Program-made: the position numbers and the translations under genes
From: Lutimonas halocynthiae
GTDB lineage: Bacteria > Bacteroidota > Bacteroidia > Flavobacteriales > Flavobacteriaceae
NCBI RefSeq assembly: GCF_030409835.1
Contig: NZ_JAUFQO010000001.1
Location: 596,983-660,982 of the forward strand
Length of the DNA stretch: 64,000 nucleotides
Direction of reading: 5' to 3'
The notes under the pieces: generated by a model
The model's database searches: none
What the model saw: only the letters and a program-made list of their open reading frames with translations
Told to the model about the DNA's origin: nothing
Part shown: piece after piece, positions 45,952-55,227 of the stretch
How positions within the stretch are numbered: the first letter of the stretch is position 1
Layout of the letters: every line of letters starts with the position of its first letter

Positions 45952-47709
45952 ATGGCCCGAGAGTATCTTTCAAATAGTGTGTTGGAGAAGCTTCCCTATC
46001 ACTTACGTGATTTTATCTTAAAGCAACCCTACGATTCATATACAGCGCAAAACCAGGCTGTTTGGCGATATGTTATGCGAAAGAATATGGATTACTTAAA
46101 GTCTACGGCTCATGAATCATACATATCGGGGCTTCAGAAAGCTGGAATTTCTACAGAAGAAATTCCAAGAATGGAAGGGATGAATCGAATTCTCAAAGAA
46201 ATTGGATGGGCAGCTGTTTCGGTAGATGGTTTTATTCCCCCAAATGCTTTTATGGAATTTCAAGCCTATAACACGCTGGTTATCGCAGCGGACATACGTA
46301 CAATAGAACATATAGAATATACGCCGGCACCTGATATCATACACGAGGCTGCAGGGCATGCACCTATAATTGCGAACCCGGAATATGCAGAATACTTACG
46401 TCGTTTTGGTGAAATTGGTTCAAAGGCGATTTCTTCAGCGAAGGATTTTGAATTGTATGAGGCGATCAGGCACTTGTCAATAATAAAAGAAGATCCAAAT
46501 ACTCAGAAGAAAGACATACAAGAAGCTACCGAACAGATAAAAGCCATTTCTAAAAATATGGGTGACCCCAGCGAGATGGCAGGGATCAGAAATATGCATT
46601 GGTGGACCGTGGAATATGGTTTGATCGGGGATATGAAAGCCCCGAAAATATATGGAGCTGGCCTACTGTCATCTATTGGAGAAAGTAAATGGTGCATGAG
46701 TGATCAGGTTAAAAAACTTCCTTATACCATTAATGCTGCCAAGGTTGAATTTGATATTACAAAGCCACAGCCCCAGTTATTCGTTACCGAAGATTTTGCG
46801 CATTTAAGCTTTGTACTAGAGGAATATGCTAATTCCATGTCACTGCGCAAAGGAGGACTCAGAGGAGTGCAAAAATTAATTAACTCAAAGAACTTGGGAA
46901 CGGTTGAATTATGCACGGGAATTCAGATTTCAGGAAAATTCACTGAATTGATTGCTGATGATTATAATCGCCCCATTTATTTAAAAACAAAGGGCCCTAC
47001 TGCCTTGGCGTATAAAAATAAAGAATTGATAGGGCATGATAAGACATACCATTTAGATGGTTTTGGCTCACCTATAGGTAAATTAAAAGGGATTAATCTT
47101 GCGATTGAGAATATGTCACCTACTGATCTTGAAGCTTATGGTATTTATGAAGGAAGAACAACGAGTCTATTGTTTGAAGGAGGCGTTAGGGTTGAAGGAG
47201 AAATAATAACAGGGAAGAGAAATCTTCAGGGCAAAATCATATTGATTTCATTTAGAAATTGTACAGTAAGCTATGGAGACCAGGTATTGTTTCACCCTTC
47301 CTGGGGAATTTATGATATGGCCGTTGGCGAATCCGTGATTTCAGCTTTTTCAGGAATTGCCGATCCAAATTCTTTTGGACAACAATTTGAAGTACCAAAA
47401 GAGAAAACACATAAAATTGATTATAGCGCTGAGCAACTTGAGCTTTTTCAACTTTATGAAGAGGTAAGAAAAATGAGGCAGTCAAAACTGATTGACTCGG
47501 TTAGGCTGAAAACAATATTCGGGAAGCTTGTGTTAAACTTCCCGAATGACTGGTTATTGGTTCTTGAGATTTATGAACTTTTATATCCTGAAGAAAGTTC
47601 AGATACAAAAGAGCTTGTGAAGTCTCATTTAGAAAATTCCTATGAGCTTGAATCCATCAAGCATCTTATTGCTGATGGAATTAAATTGATCAATGAGGAA
47701 TCTTATTAA
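45952..47709 (+). CDS. Aromatic amino acid hydroxylase with long C-terminal extension
   Basis: A 585-residue pterin-dependent hydroxylase. The catalytic core is in residues 1-330: Fe ligands are the two His in DIIHEAAGHAPII near residues 129-140 and Glu in HWWTVEYGLIG near residue 220. Other core motifs are VDGFIPPNAFMEFQA and YGAGLLSSIGES. Free-standing bacterial phenylalanine 4-hydroxylases are about 260-290 residues, so the C-terminal 250 residues are extra. They contain ELCTGIQISGKFTELIADDYN, a TKGPTALAYKNKEL strand block, and a helical end. The enzyme probably oxidises Phe or Tyr; the role of the extension is unknown. Confidence 0.88.
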   Translation: MAREYLSNSVLEKLPYHLRDFILKQPYDSYTAQNQAVWRYVMRKNMDYLKSTAHESYISGLQKAGISTEEIPRMEGMNRILKEIGWAAVSVDGFIPPNAFMEFQAYNTLVIAADIRTIEHIEYTPAPDIIHEAAGHAPIIANPEYAEYLRRFGEIGSKAISSAKDFELYEAIRHLSIIKEDPNTQKKDIQEATEQIKAISKNMGDPSEMAGIRNMHWWTVEYGLIGDMKAPKIYGAGLLSSIGESKWCMSDQVKKLPYTINAAKVEFDITKPQPQLFVTEDFAHLSFVLEEYANSMSLRKGGLRGVQKLINSKNLGTVELCTGIQISGKFTELIADDYNRPIYLKTKGPTALAYKNKELIGHDKTYHLDGFGSPIGKLKGINLAIENMSPTDLEAYGIYEGRTTSLLFEGGVRVEGEIITGKRNLQGKIILISFRNCTVSYGDQVLFHPSWGIYDMAVGESVISAFSGIADPNSFGQQFEVPKEKTHKIDYSAEQLELFQLYEEVRKMRQSKLIDSVRLKTIFGKLVLNFPNDWLLVLEIYELLYPEESSDTKELVKSHLENSYELESIKHLIADGIKLINEESY

Positions 47710-47717
47710 GTTTCAAT

Positions 47718-49142
47718 TTACAATTGAGAAACTCTTAAGGTGTTTACCATCCCTTTGTCATGAACTGGCATAGAAGTAAGATTGATTACAAAATCGCCCT
47801 TCTTTGCATAATTCCTTTCTAAAGTCATACGGTTAAGATCTTCAACAGTTTCATCAGTACTCACCATTCTATCATAAAACTGAGCTTTAACACCCCATAA
47901 AAGGTTCAATTGAGCCAAAATACGAGGGTTGTCTGAGAATGCAAGAATATTTGATTTTGGTCTTCTGGCAGAAATTTGAAACGCAGTATAACCACTATTC
48001 GTTAATGTCGTTATGGCCGAAGCTTCAATTTCATCTGCAAGTTTAGCAGCATTACTACAAACAGCTTTTGAAATATACCTTTCATTAATGCAATTAACTC
48101 CTTGAACGTATCCTTCGATCAATTCAGAATCTTCAACACTTACGATGATACTTCTCATGGCTTTAATTACTTCCGTTGGATAATCTCCAACTGATGTTTC
48201 ACCCGAGAGCATCACAGCATCAGCACCATCCATAATTGAATTTGCCACATCATTCACCTCTGCTCTAGTTGGTATTTGACTTGTAATCATTGATTCCATC
48301 ATTTGAGTCGCGATAATTACTGGAATACGCGCCTCTTTTGCTTTTCTAACTAACATTTTTTGAATGATAGGTACTTGCTGCATTGGAACTTCAACTCCTA
48401 AATCACCTCTTGCTACCATTATCCCATCGCAATAAGATGTTAAATGGTTGATGTTCTCAACAGCTTCAGGTTTTTCTATTTTCGCAATAATTGGAATCTT
48501 ATAACTTGATTTTTCTTTGATAAGATCACTTAGCTTAACAAGATCCTCTGGTGTACGCACAAATGAAAGTGCCATCCAATCAACCTCTTGCTCAATAGCA
48601 AACTTGGCATCTTTTATGTCTTTTTTAGTTAGTGCTGGAAGAGAGATCTTTGTATTTGGAAGGTTAACACCTTTCTTAGATTTTAAACTTCCCCCTCTTA
48701 TAACCTTAGCAATCACTTTTTTATCTCTATCTGTGCTCAAAACTTCGAATAAAAGCTTCCCGTCATCGATGAGAATTTTTTCTCCTTTCTGAACATCTTT
48801 TGGAAAATCCTGGTAGGTCATAAAGGCTACCTTCTTTGTACCTATACACTTGACAGTAGTAAATTCAAATTCATCCCCTTCATTCAATTCAACGCCTTCT
48901 TCCATGACGCCAACACGCAGTTTTGGCCCTTGAAGATCCGCCAGAACGGCAACATTAAAATTGTTTTCTTTATTTAAATCACGGATATATTTGATTTTTG
49001 TTCTAACATCTTCATAATCGGCATGAGAAAAATTCACTCTGAATACATTGACACCGGCAACCATCAATTCCTTGATTTTTTCTTTGGTAGATACAGCTGG
49101 TCCTAAGGTGGCAACTATTTTCGTTTTTTTTCTAGTTTTCAT
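47718..49142 (-). CDS. pyk: Pyruvate kinase
   Basis: A 474-residue glycolytic enzyme converting phosphoenolpyruvate and ADP to pyruvate and ATP. Motifs: KIVATLGPAVS near residue 8, VFRVNFSHADYED near 33, IIAKIEKPEAVENI near 216, MVARGDLGVEVP near 240 and MLSGETSVGDYPTEV near 315. The C-terminal allosteric domain (ALTNSGYTAFQISARRP-like block) is present. It is the last gene of the acpP-fabF-rnc-IPExxxVDY-pyk series and begins three bases after its upstream neighbour ends. Confidence 0.97.
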   Translation of the reverse strand: MKTRKKTKIVATLGPAVSTKEKIKELMVAGVNVFRVNFSHADYEDVRTKIKYIRDLNKENNFNVAVLADLQGPKLRVGVMEEGVELNEGDEFEFTTVKCIGTKKVAFMTYQDFPKDVQKGEKILIDDGKLLFEVLSTDRDKKVIAKVIRGGSLKSKKGVNLPNTKISLPALTKKDIKDAKFAIEQEVDWMALSFVRTPEDLVKLSDLIKEKSSYKIPIIAKIEKPEAVENINHLTSYCDGIMVARGDLGVEVPMQQVPIIQKMLVRKAKEARIPVIIATQMMESMITSQIPTRAEVNDVANSIMDGADAVMLSGETSVGDYPTEVIKAMRSIIVSVEDSELIEGYVQGVNCINERYISKAVCSNAAKLADEIEASAITTLTNSGYTAFQISARRPKSNILAFSDNPRILAQLNLLWGVKAQFYDRMVSTDETVEDLNRMTLERNYAKKGDFVINLTSMPVHDKGMVNTLRVSQL

Positions 49143-49145
49143 TCT

Positions 49146-49613
49146 TTAAAAAATTAAATTATCTCTGGATTTTAAATCCATAGGGTCTATGGCATAGGAT
49201 GCCATAATGTTATTTATTTTATTGATATTAAGCAACGTCTTATTAAGCGCAGCATCATCCTTTAAGCCTTCGATTTTTATGAAATAATCCACTCTTTTCT
49301 TTTCGGGGATTAAATAAGAGATCTTTGTCTCTTCAGGAAATATGATAGTTCCTCCTTCACTTGTGTTTTCAGTGAATACATACTTATTAGCCATCAATGA
49401 CCATGATGTAAATGCTGTCTCGTCTTCAAATTTATATAGAGGAAAACTACAATTTTCATATTTAAAATCAAGATCATCCTTAAATCGTCTTAATCGTATG
49501 TCTAAATGACTGTTTAAAAAATAAGCCATTCTGTAATCAGTCAAAACTGAGTGTATCCCAATCAGAGCATAGTCGTGATCGAATTCAAAATCAATAGAAT
49601 GAATTTTTGACAC
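49146..49613 (-). CDS. IPExxxVDY family protein
   Basis: A 155-residue protein named for the motif IPEKKRVDYFIKI (residues about 108-120), the hallmark of a Bacteroidetes family found between rnc and pyk. No function is known. The start is GTG at 49613 (MSKIHSIDFEFD). The longer frame begins with a TTG at 49670 that is the promoter -33 element, so it is rejected. It is linked with pyk, whose ATG lies three bases after its stop. Confidence 0.9.
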   Translation of the reverse strand: MSKIHSIDFEFDHDYALIGIHSVLTDYRMAYFLNSHLDIRLRRFKDDLDFKYENCSFPLYKFEDETAFTSWSLMANKYVFTENTSEGGTIIFPEETKISYLIPEKKRVDYFIKIEGLKDDAALNKTLLNINKINNIMASYAIDPMDLKSRDNLIF

Positions 49614-49641
49614 TATAATTAGATTAAAGCATGCGTTTTTA

Positions 49642-49670
49642 CAAAAATAAAGATAGTTTTTATAAATCAA
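49642..49670 (-). promoter_or_regulatory. Promoter for the IPExxxVDY-pyk pair (-33 TTG, -7 TATTTTTG)
   Basis: TTG (49670-49668) and TATTTTTG (49649-49642) are 18 bases apart, within the Flavobacterium spacing. The box lies 28 bases before the GTG start and separates this pair from rnc. Confidence 0.65.
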
Positions 49671-49728
49671 CTCAATTTTTTACGAAATCGATTTAGTAAT
49701 CATAACCAAGCGTTACATGAAGAATAAA

Positions 49729-50463
49729 TCAGGCCTCTATTTGAGCTTTTAATTTATAATATGCCCTTTTTGAAGCAATCTCTTCAGCTTTCTTTTTGGA
49801 GGTTGCTCGTCCTTTTGACACCAAATCCTGGTCGACTAATAATTTTACACTAAAATGCTTTAATGTGTCATTTCCAGTGTCTTCGTAAACATTATATTTA
49901 ATTCTTTTCTTTCTTTTTTGACTCCATTCTATCAGGACGCTTTTATAACTGGTAATTTTCCCTTCCAGTCTTTCAATATCCACATAGGGTTCAATAACAA
50001 ACCTGAAGATGAACTTTTCAGTGAAGGCGTAGCCTCTGTCTGAATGAATGGCTCCAATCAAAGCTTCAAACAGGTTGCCATGAATATTGTCTCCAAAATT
50101 GGTGTTTGGAACGGAGCTCTCGACAAAATGAATCAGATCTAAATCTTTGCCTAATTCATTTAGGTGCTCCCTACTAACTATTTTTGAACGCATTTGTGTG
50201 AGATAGCCCTCGTCACCTGTAGGAATTTTTTTAAAAAGATAGTTCGCAATCACTGCCCCTAAAATGGCATCTCCCAAAAACTCTAAACGTTCATAATTTT
50301 TTGGAACACCCTTCTTATTAACTCTTTTAAGTGAGCTGTGGGTAAAAGCTTCTTTGTAAAAATCAATTTTTTTGGGCTTATAACCTAAAATCTGTTTCAT
50401 CGCCATAATAAATTCTTCATCCTTGGCAGAATGAGAATTTGTTATTTTGCGAATTAGATTCAT
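49729..50463 (-). CDS. rnc: Ribonuclease III
   Basis: A 244-residue double-strand RNA endonuclease that processes rRNA and some mRNAs. The catalytic signature ERLEFLGDAILG is near residue 62, and the second acidic motif GNLFEALIGAIHSDRGY near residue 128. The C-terminal dsRNA-binding domain is about residues 170-244 (SYKSVLIEWSQKRKKRI to KKKAEEIASKRAYYKL). The gene starts six bases after fabF ends. Confidence 0.96.
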   Translation of the reverse strand: MNLIRKITNSHSAKDEEFIMAMKQILGYKPKKIDFYKEAFTHSSLKRVNKKGVPKNYERLEFLGDAILGAVIANYLFKKIPTGDEGYLTQMRSKIVSREHLNELGKDLDLIHFVESSVPNTNFGDNIHGNLFEALIGAIHSDRGYAFTEKFIFRFVIEPYVDIERLEGKITSYKSVLIEWSQKRKKRIKYNVYEDTGNDTLKHFSVKLLVDQDLVSKGRATSKKKAEEIASKRAYYKLKAQIEA

Positions 50464-50469
50464 TAAGTT

Positions 50470-51723
50470 TTAATCTTCGAATTTTCTAAATAAGATACAG
50501 GCATTATGTCCACCGAACCCAAATGTATTGCTCATTGCTACCTTAACTTCTCTTTTTTGAGCCTTATTAAATGTAAGATTTAATTTTGGATCAATCTGAT
50601 CATCATCGGTAAAATGATTGATAGTAGGAGGAACAATCCCATGATTGATTGAAAGTATAGAAGCAATGGCTTCAATAGCTCCAGCTGCTCCTAACAAATG
50701 GCCAGTCATCGACTTAGTAGAATTGATGTTTAAATTGTAGGCATTATCTCCAAAAACACTTTTAATGGCCTTTAATTCGGCAACATCTCCAAGTGGAGTT
50801 GAAGTTCCATGCATATTAACAACATCTACATCTTCAGGTCCAATTTCAGCATTCTTGAGACAGTTCAGCATCACATTTTTTGCTCCACGACCTTCAGGGT
50901 GCGGCGCTGTTATATGATGTGCATCAGCAGAAAGGCCACCACCGATTACTTCGGCATAAATTTTAGCACCTCTTGCTTTTGCATGTTCTAGCTCTTCTAG
51001 AATCAAAGCTCCGGCTCCTTCTCCAAGAACAAAACCATCTCTATCTTTGTCAAAAGGTCTGGACGCCGTTTTTGGATCATCGTTTCTTGTAGATAAGGCA
51101 TGCATGGCATTAAAACCACCCATTCCGGCAATAGTTACGGCAGCTTCTGAACCTCCTGTTACAAAAATATCTGCTTGACCCAATCGAATATAATTCAAAG
51201 AATCAATAATAGAATTAGCCGAGGAAGCACAGGCAGAAACTGTAGTAAAGTTAGGGCCTTGTAAGTTATGTTTGATCGAAATTTGCCCAGGGGCAATATC
51301 TGCGATCATTTTTGGAATAAAAAATGGGTTAAAACGCGGAGATCCATCTCCCTTTGCGTAATTAAGAACTTCATTTTGAAAAGTTTCAAGACCGCCTATT
51401 CCTGCGCCCCATATTACACCTATTCTTGAAGTATCTTCATTTTCTAAATCAAGACCAGAATCAGCAATCGCTTCATCAGCTACAACCATAGCATATTGTG
51501 TAAACCTATCCATTTTGCGTGCCTCTTTTCGATCAAAATGATCAGTGGCAACAAAGTTTTTAAGTTCACAAGCAAATTGAGTCCTAAAATTTGAAGCATC
51601 AAAATAGGTAATGGGAGCAGCTCCGCTAACACCGTCAGTCAGTCCTTCCCAGTATTCCTTAACAGAATTTCCTATAGGAGTCAAAGCCCCTAATCCTGTT
51701 ACAACTACCCGTTTTAATTCCAT
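50470..51723 (-). CDS. fabF: 3-oxoacyl-[acyl-carrier-protein] synthase 2
   Basis: A 417-residue ketosynthase that extends fatty acids using malonyl-ACP. The start MELKRVVVTGLGALTPIGNS (ATG at 51723) fits homologues; an earlier ATG at 51744 adds seven residues. The nucleophile Cys is in VSACASSANSI near residue 163. Catalytic His residues are in NMHGTSTPLGD near residue 305 and STKSMTGHLLGAAG near residue 341. It follows acpP. Confidence 0.97.
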   Translation of the reverse strand: MELKRVVVTGLGALTPIGNSVKEYWEGLTDGVSGAAPITYFDASNFRTQFACELKNFVATDHFDRKEARKMDRFTQYAMVVADEAIADSGLDLENEDTSRIGVIWGAGIGGLETFQNEVLNYAKGDGSPRFNPFFIPKMIADIAPGQISIKHNLQGPNFTTVSACASSANSIIDSLNYIRLGQADIFVTGGSEAAVTIAGMGGFNAMHALSTRNDDPKTASRPFDKDRDGFVLGEGAGALILEELEHAKARGAKIYAEVIGGGLSADAHHITAPHPEGRGAKNVMLNCLKNAEIGPEDVDVVNMHGTSTPLGDVAELKAIKSVFGDNAYNLNINSTKSMTGHLLGAAGAIEAIASILSINHGIVPPTINHFTDDDQIDPKLNLTFNKAQKREVKVAMSNTFGFGGHNACILFRKFED

Positions 51724-51808
51724 TTTTGAAGTTTTTATTAACAAAACAAGAAATTACGAGCCGTTTCCAAATAGGAAAAGCTCGTAATTTTATAAGCAAA
51801 GTATAAAT

Positions 51809-52042
51809 TTATTTAGCTTCTTCAATATAGCTAATAGCCTGACCTACAGTACCTATGTTCTCTGCTTGATCGTCTGGAATTTGGATATCAAATTCTTTTT
51901 CAAATTCCATAATTAACTCAACTGTATCTAATGAATCTGCTCCTAAGTCGTTGGTAAAGTTAGCTTCATTAGTAACTTCATTTTCGTCCACTCCTAATTT
52001 ATCAACGATGATAGCTTTAACTCTTGATGCAATGTCTGACAT
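51809..52042 (-). CDS. acpP: Acyl carrier protein
   Basis: A 77-residue acidic carrier of fatty acid synthesis. The phosphopantetheine attachment Ser is in [19 protein letters not shown] (Ser36). The start is supported by a -7 box at 52073-52080. It heads the fabF-rnc series and is divergent from purN. Confidence 0.98.
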   Translation of the reverse strand: MSDIASRVKAIIVDKLGVDENEVTNEANFTNDLGADSLDTVELIMEFEKEFDIQIPDDQAENIGTVGQAISYIEEAK

Positions 52043-52072
52043 AATTTTTTATTTTTAAATTTAATTATGCTG

Positions 52073-52080
52073 CAAAAATA
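52073..52080 (-). promoter_or_regulatory. Promoter -7 element for acpP
   Basis: TATTTTTG on the minus strand, 31 bases before the acpP ATG. Confidence 0.6.
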
Positions 52081-52211
52081 ATATATTTTAACTTCTAATC
52101 TATAAAAAGTAAAAAAAATTAAACAAAGCGGAAAGTAGAAATACTTTAACTTTTCTTTTTTCAATTTGATTATTATGCTTTTTTTTGCTTCCACTTACTA
52201 AATATTCGATT

Positions 52212-52775
52212 ATGATTAGGATCATTATTTTTGCCTCAGGTTCTGGAACCAATGCCGAAAACATCATCGAATATTTTAGCGAAAGTGACCTGGCAACAGT
52301 AAGTTGCGTAGTTACAAATAACGCAAAGGCAGGTGTTTTAGAGAGGGCCAAGCGCTTAGGGATTCCTACAAGAATCTTTTCGAAACACGAAATGCATAAG
52401 CCGGAATTCTTAAGTTTTTTGAATAAAAATGCGGATTTTATCGTGTTGGCTGGGTTTTTACTTAAGATTCCTGATCAAATGATTCACGATTTCCCGAACA
52501 CTATTATCAACATTCACCCGGCTTTACTTCCTAAATATGGAGGAAAAGGCATGTATGGAATGCATGTTCACAGGTCTGTAGTAGAGAATAAGGAGCCAAA
52601 ATCTGGAATAACGATTCATTATGTGAATGAAAATTATGATGAAGGAGCCATTATTTTTCAAAAATCGGTTGACCTTACGGCTCAAGATACACCAGATGAT
52701 GTGGCGGCAAAAATTCATCAATTAGAACAGGAGAATTTCCCAAGGGTCATTGAAAGTTTATTAAAGTCTTTATGA
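52212..52775 (+). CDS. purN: Phosphoribosylglycinamide formyltransferase
   Basis: A 187-residue formyltransferase, third step of purine synthesis, using 10-formyl-THF. The start MIRIIIFASGSGTNAENI (ATG at 52212) fits homologues; an upstream in-frame ATG at 52185 adds nine residues. The GSGTN phosphate loop is near residue 10, and the catalytic Asn-His-Asp set lies in TIINIHPALLPKYGG near residue 98 and the DEGAIIFQK block near residue 139. Its stop overlaps the rnhA start by four bases. Confidence 0.96.
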   Translation: MIRIIIFASGSGTNAENIIEYFSESDLATVSCVVTNNAKAGVLERAKRLGIPTRIFSKHEMHKPEFLSFLNKNADFIVLAGFLLKIPDQMIHDFPNTIINIHPALLPKYGGKGMYGMHVHRSVVENKEPKSGITIHYVNENYDEGAIIFQKSVDLTAQDTPDDVAAKIHQLEQENFPRVIESLLKSL

Positions 52776-53260
52776 GAGTTAACGTATATACAGATGGTGC
52801 ATGTAGCGGAAATCCTGGCAAAGGAGGCTATGGTATCATTATGGAATGGGTAGGAAAGCCGTATATAAAAGAATTTTCGGAAGGATTCAGATTGACTACA
52901 AATAACCGAATGGAGCTACTTGCCGTAATTGTAGCTTTAGAACAACTTAAAAAAGATGGCGTTCAGGTCTTGGTTTTTTCAGATTCCAAATATGTTATAG
53001 ATTCAGTCGAAAAAGGCTGGGTTTTTGGTTGGGTGAAGAAAGGTTTTAAAGATAAAAAAAACGCAGACCTATGGAGAAGGTTTTTAAAAATATATAAAAA
53101 ACATCAGGTCAAATTTAAATGGATTAAAGGTCATAATGACCATCCCCAAAATGAGAGATGTGACCAATTAGCTGTAGCGGCCGCAAAATCCGCAAACTTA
53201 CATATAGATAAAGAGTTCGAGCTTTTAAAAAAGGAAAAGCCTGGTAAATTAGAACTCTAA
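52772..53260 (+). CDS. rnhA: Ribonuclease HI
   Basis: A 162-residue RNase H that cleaves RNA in RNA-DNA hybrids. Active-site residues: Asp in VYTDGACSGNPGKGGYG near 7, Glu in TTNNRMELLAVIVALE near 48, Asp in VFSDSKYVIDSVEKGW near 70, and Asp near 132 in the GHNDHPQNERCDQLAV region. It is coupled to purN by an ATGA overlap and overlaps the convergent DUF4377/META gene by four bases. Confidence 0.96.
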   Translation: MRVNVYTDGACSGNPGKGGYGIIMEWVGKPYIKEFSEGFRLTTNNRMELLAVIVALEQLKKDGVQVLVFSDSKYVIDSVEKGWVFGWVKKGFKDKKNADLWRRFLKIYKKHQVKFKWIKGHNDHPQNERCDQLAVAAAKSANLHIDKEFELLKKEKPGKLEL

Positions 53261-53892
53261 ATTGACATGGCGATAATCAGTACTTCGTCGTTTTTATCAT
53301 ACAGATACAACTCTTTCTTTACAACTTCAAAACGAGCTACTTCAGGCAAAATTTTCAAGAAAGTATCTTCCGCTGACATATCAGGGCAGAGTTTTCTGGT
53401 TGAACCAGTTTTGTCAAATTTAATTTCTACACCAGAAATAGCATAAGTGGAAAAATAATTATTACACCCGGCAAAGCCACTTAGCCTGTTATCTACTTCA
53501 TGAAAGAGAAGGGTAGGGGCTGATGAAATTTGCTCTAAGCCTTTTAGTTTTAACACTTTCCATTCCTTCATGAGTTCTGAATTTTGGTCCGTTGCCACTT
53601 TCGATAAAAGTTCTTTCAATTGATATTTTATTGAAGAAGCATCAGCCGCTGGATTTTCAACTTTAATTTCTGTAACGATCAACTCATACGTGTAACCAGG
53701 AACATATTCAAAACCTTCAATTTGATCATAGAAATAAGTCCAGTCATCTTCAGGTGATTCTTTTACAAGCATACAAGTTTGCGGACCAACACCAACACAG
53801 TCAGAAAGATGATCAGCTATGATTAGCTTTTTAGATTGTATATCGCTATTTGCCGTGCAAGCCAATGAAAGAAATAAGAATAAGTATTTCAT
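53257..53892 (-). CDS. DUF4377 and META domain secreted protein
   Basis: A 211-residue protein from the ATG at 53892 (MKYLFLFLSLACTANSD). The long frame to 54072 overlaps sufS and lacks a credible start. The signal peptide ends at a Cys-Thr-Ala site that looks like a lipobox variant, so lipoprotein status is uncertain. Residues about 22-85 are DUF4377: CVGVGPQTCMLVKE and VPGYTYELIV. Residues about 120-205 are a META/HslJ-like domain with FAGCNNYFSTY and KLCPDMSAED. META domains occur in heat-shock and motility-linked envelope proteins. It lies ten bases after sufS and may be cotranscribed. Confidence 0.85.
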   Translation of the reverse strand: MKYLFLFLSLACTANSDIQSKKLIIADHLSDCVGVGPQTCMLVKESPEDDWTYFYDQIEGFEYVPGYTYELIVTEIKVENPAADASSIKYQLKELLSKVATDQNSELMKEWKVLKLKGLEQISSAPTLLFHEVDNRLSGFAGCNNYFSTYAISGVEIKFDKTGSTRKLCPDMSAEDTFLKILPEVARFEVVKKELYLYDKNDEVLIIAMSI

Positions 53893-53902
53893 AATAAAAA
53901 GA

Positions 53903-55117
53903 TTAAGATAACATATTGATTGCTCTGAGAAGCGCTTCGATAAAAAGATCAATCTCCTCTTTAGTATTGTAAAACGAAAATGAAGCACGAACTGTGCCAG
54001 GAATTTTATAATAATCCATGATTGGCTGGGCACAATGATGTCCTGTTCTGACGGCAATACCCAATTTGTCAATTATAGAGCCAATATCATAAGGATGTAA
54101 TCCTTCAACATTAAACGAAATTACAGCCGCTTTTTTCTGAGAAGTCCCGTAGATAAGTAACTTGTCGATCGCATTTAATTTTTCTGTAGCATAAGTTAGT
54201 AACTCATCTTCATAAGCTGCAATCTGATCAAAACCAATACTGTTCATATAGTCTAAAGCGACTCCAAATCCTATTACTCCTGCAATATTTGGCGTACCTG
54301 CCTCAAATTTATGCGGCAAATCTGCATAAGTGGTCTTTTCAAAAGTAACTTCACTAATCATTTCGCCACCTCCTTGATATGGAGGTAATTTATTGAGCCA
54401 TTCTTCTTTGCCGTAGATCATTCCAACACCTGTTGGTCCGCAAAGCTTGTGAGCAGAGCAAGTATAGAATTCACAGTCTAAGGCCTGAACATCTGGTTTG
54501 ATATGAGGTGTAGCCTGGGCTCCGTCAATAAGAACAGCAGCTCCAAATTCATGAGCCTTATCAATTATCTGTTTGATTGGATTTATGGTGCCAAGCGCAT
54601 TAGATACATGGTTTACAAAGACCAACTTGGTTTTAGATGAAAGAAGCTCATCAAATACAGCCATTTCCAATTCCCCTTTAAGGGTCATAGGGATTACTTT
54701 AAGTAAGGCCCCCGTTTTTTCGCATAGCATTTGCCATGGAACAATATTAGAATGATGCTCAAGAGCAGAAACGATGATTTCATCTCCTTTACTCAGTAGA
54801 TCAGAAAAACCATTTGCTACCATATTGATGCCATGGGTTGTGCCTGAGGTCAATATAATTTCATAAGATTTAGAAGCATTAAAGTGTTTCTGAATTTTTA
54901 ATCTTGCTTCTTCGTAGGCGCTGGTAGCTTCTTGGCTCAATGTATGTACCCCACGGTGAATATTTGCGTTATAATTGCTATAATAATCAACAAGGGCATC
55001 AATCATAACCTGAGGTTTTTGACTTGTTGCTGCATTGTCAAAATAGACTAATGGCTTTCCATTTACCTTTCTATTTAGTATCGGAAAATCTTCTCTAACT
55101 TTCTTTATATCGAACAT
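53903..55117 (-). CDS. sufS: Cysteine desulfurase SufS
   Basis: A 404-residue PLP enzyme providing sulfur for Fe-S cluster assembly. The Schiff-base Lys is in CSAHKLCGPTGVG near residue 225, the cofactor site in VLIDGAQATPHIK near 202, and the active-site Cys in VRTGHHCAQPIM near 359. It is the SufS/CsdA group (type II). In this window the suf genes sufDCBA are on the same strand, but the serine hydrolase at 55228-56574 separates them. It has its own promoter. No SufE partner is seen. Confidence 0.96.
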   Translation of the reverse strand: MFDIKKVREDFPILNRKVNGKPLVYFDNAATSQKPQVMIDALVDYYSNYNANIHRGVHTLSQEATSAYEEARLKIQKHFNASKSYEIILTSGTTHGINMVANGFSDLLSKGDEIIVSALEHHSNIVPWQMLCEKTGALLKVIPMTLKGELEMAVFDELLSSKTKLVFVNHVSNALGTINPIKQIIDKAHEFGAAVLIDGAQATPHIKPDVQALDCEFYTCSAHKLCGPTGVGMIYGKEEWLNKLPPYQGGGEMISEVTFEKTTYADLPHKFEAGTPNIAGVIGFGVALDYMNSIGFDQIAAYEDELLTYATEKLNAIDKLLIYGTSQKKAAVISFNVEGLHPYDIGSIIDKLGIAVRTGHHCAQPIMDYYKIPGTVRASFSFYNTKEEIDLFIEALLRAINMLS

Positions 55118-55142
55118 AGCTTATTTAGAATCATTCAAAATA

Positions 55143-55177
55143 CAAATATACGATAGTATCATCTTAAACTGTTCAAA
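55143..55177 (-). promoter_or_regulatory. Promoter for sufS (-33 TTTG and -7 TATATTTG)
   Basis: On the minus strand TTTG (55177-55174), 23 bases, then TATATTTG (55150-55143). It is the upper end of the allowed spacing. It supports independent transcription of sufS. Confidence 0.6.
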
Positions 55178-55196
55178 AACAAATTGAAAATTTCTT

Positions 55197-55204
55197 TATT
55201 TTTG
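55197..55204 (+). promoter_or_regulatory. Promoter -7 element for the serine hydrolase
   Basis: TATTTTTG, 24 bases before the ATG at 55228. No clear -33 is visible. Confidence 0.55.
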
Positions 55205-55227
55205 CTTGATCTAATTTAGTTATTCCT

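Noticed and set aside
53893..54072. 60-residue N-terminal extension of the DUF4377/META gene
   Set aside because: It overlaps the sufS C-terminus, has no family similarity, and the ATG at 53892 starts a good signal peptide.
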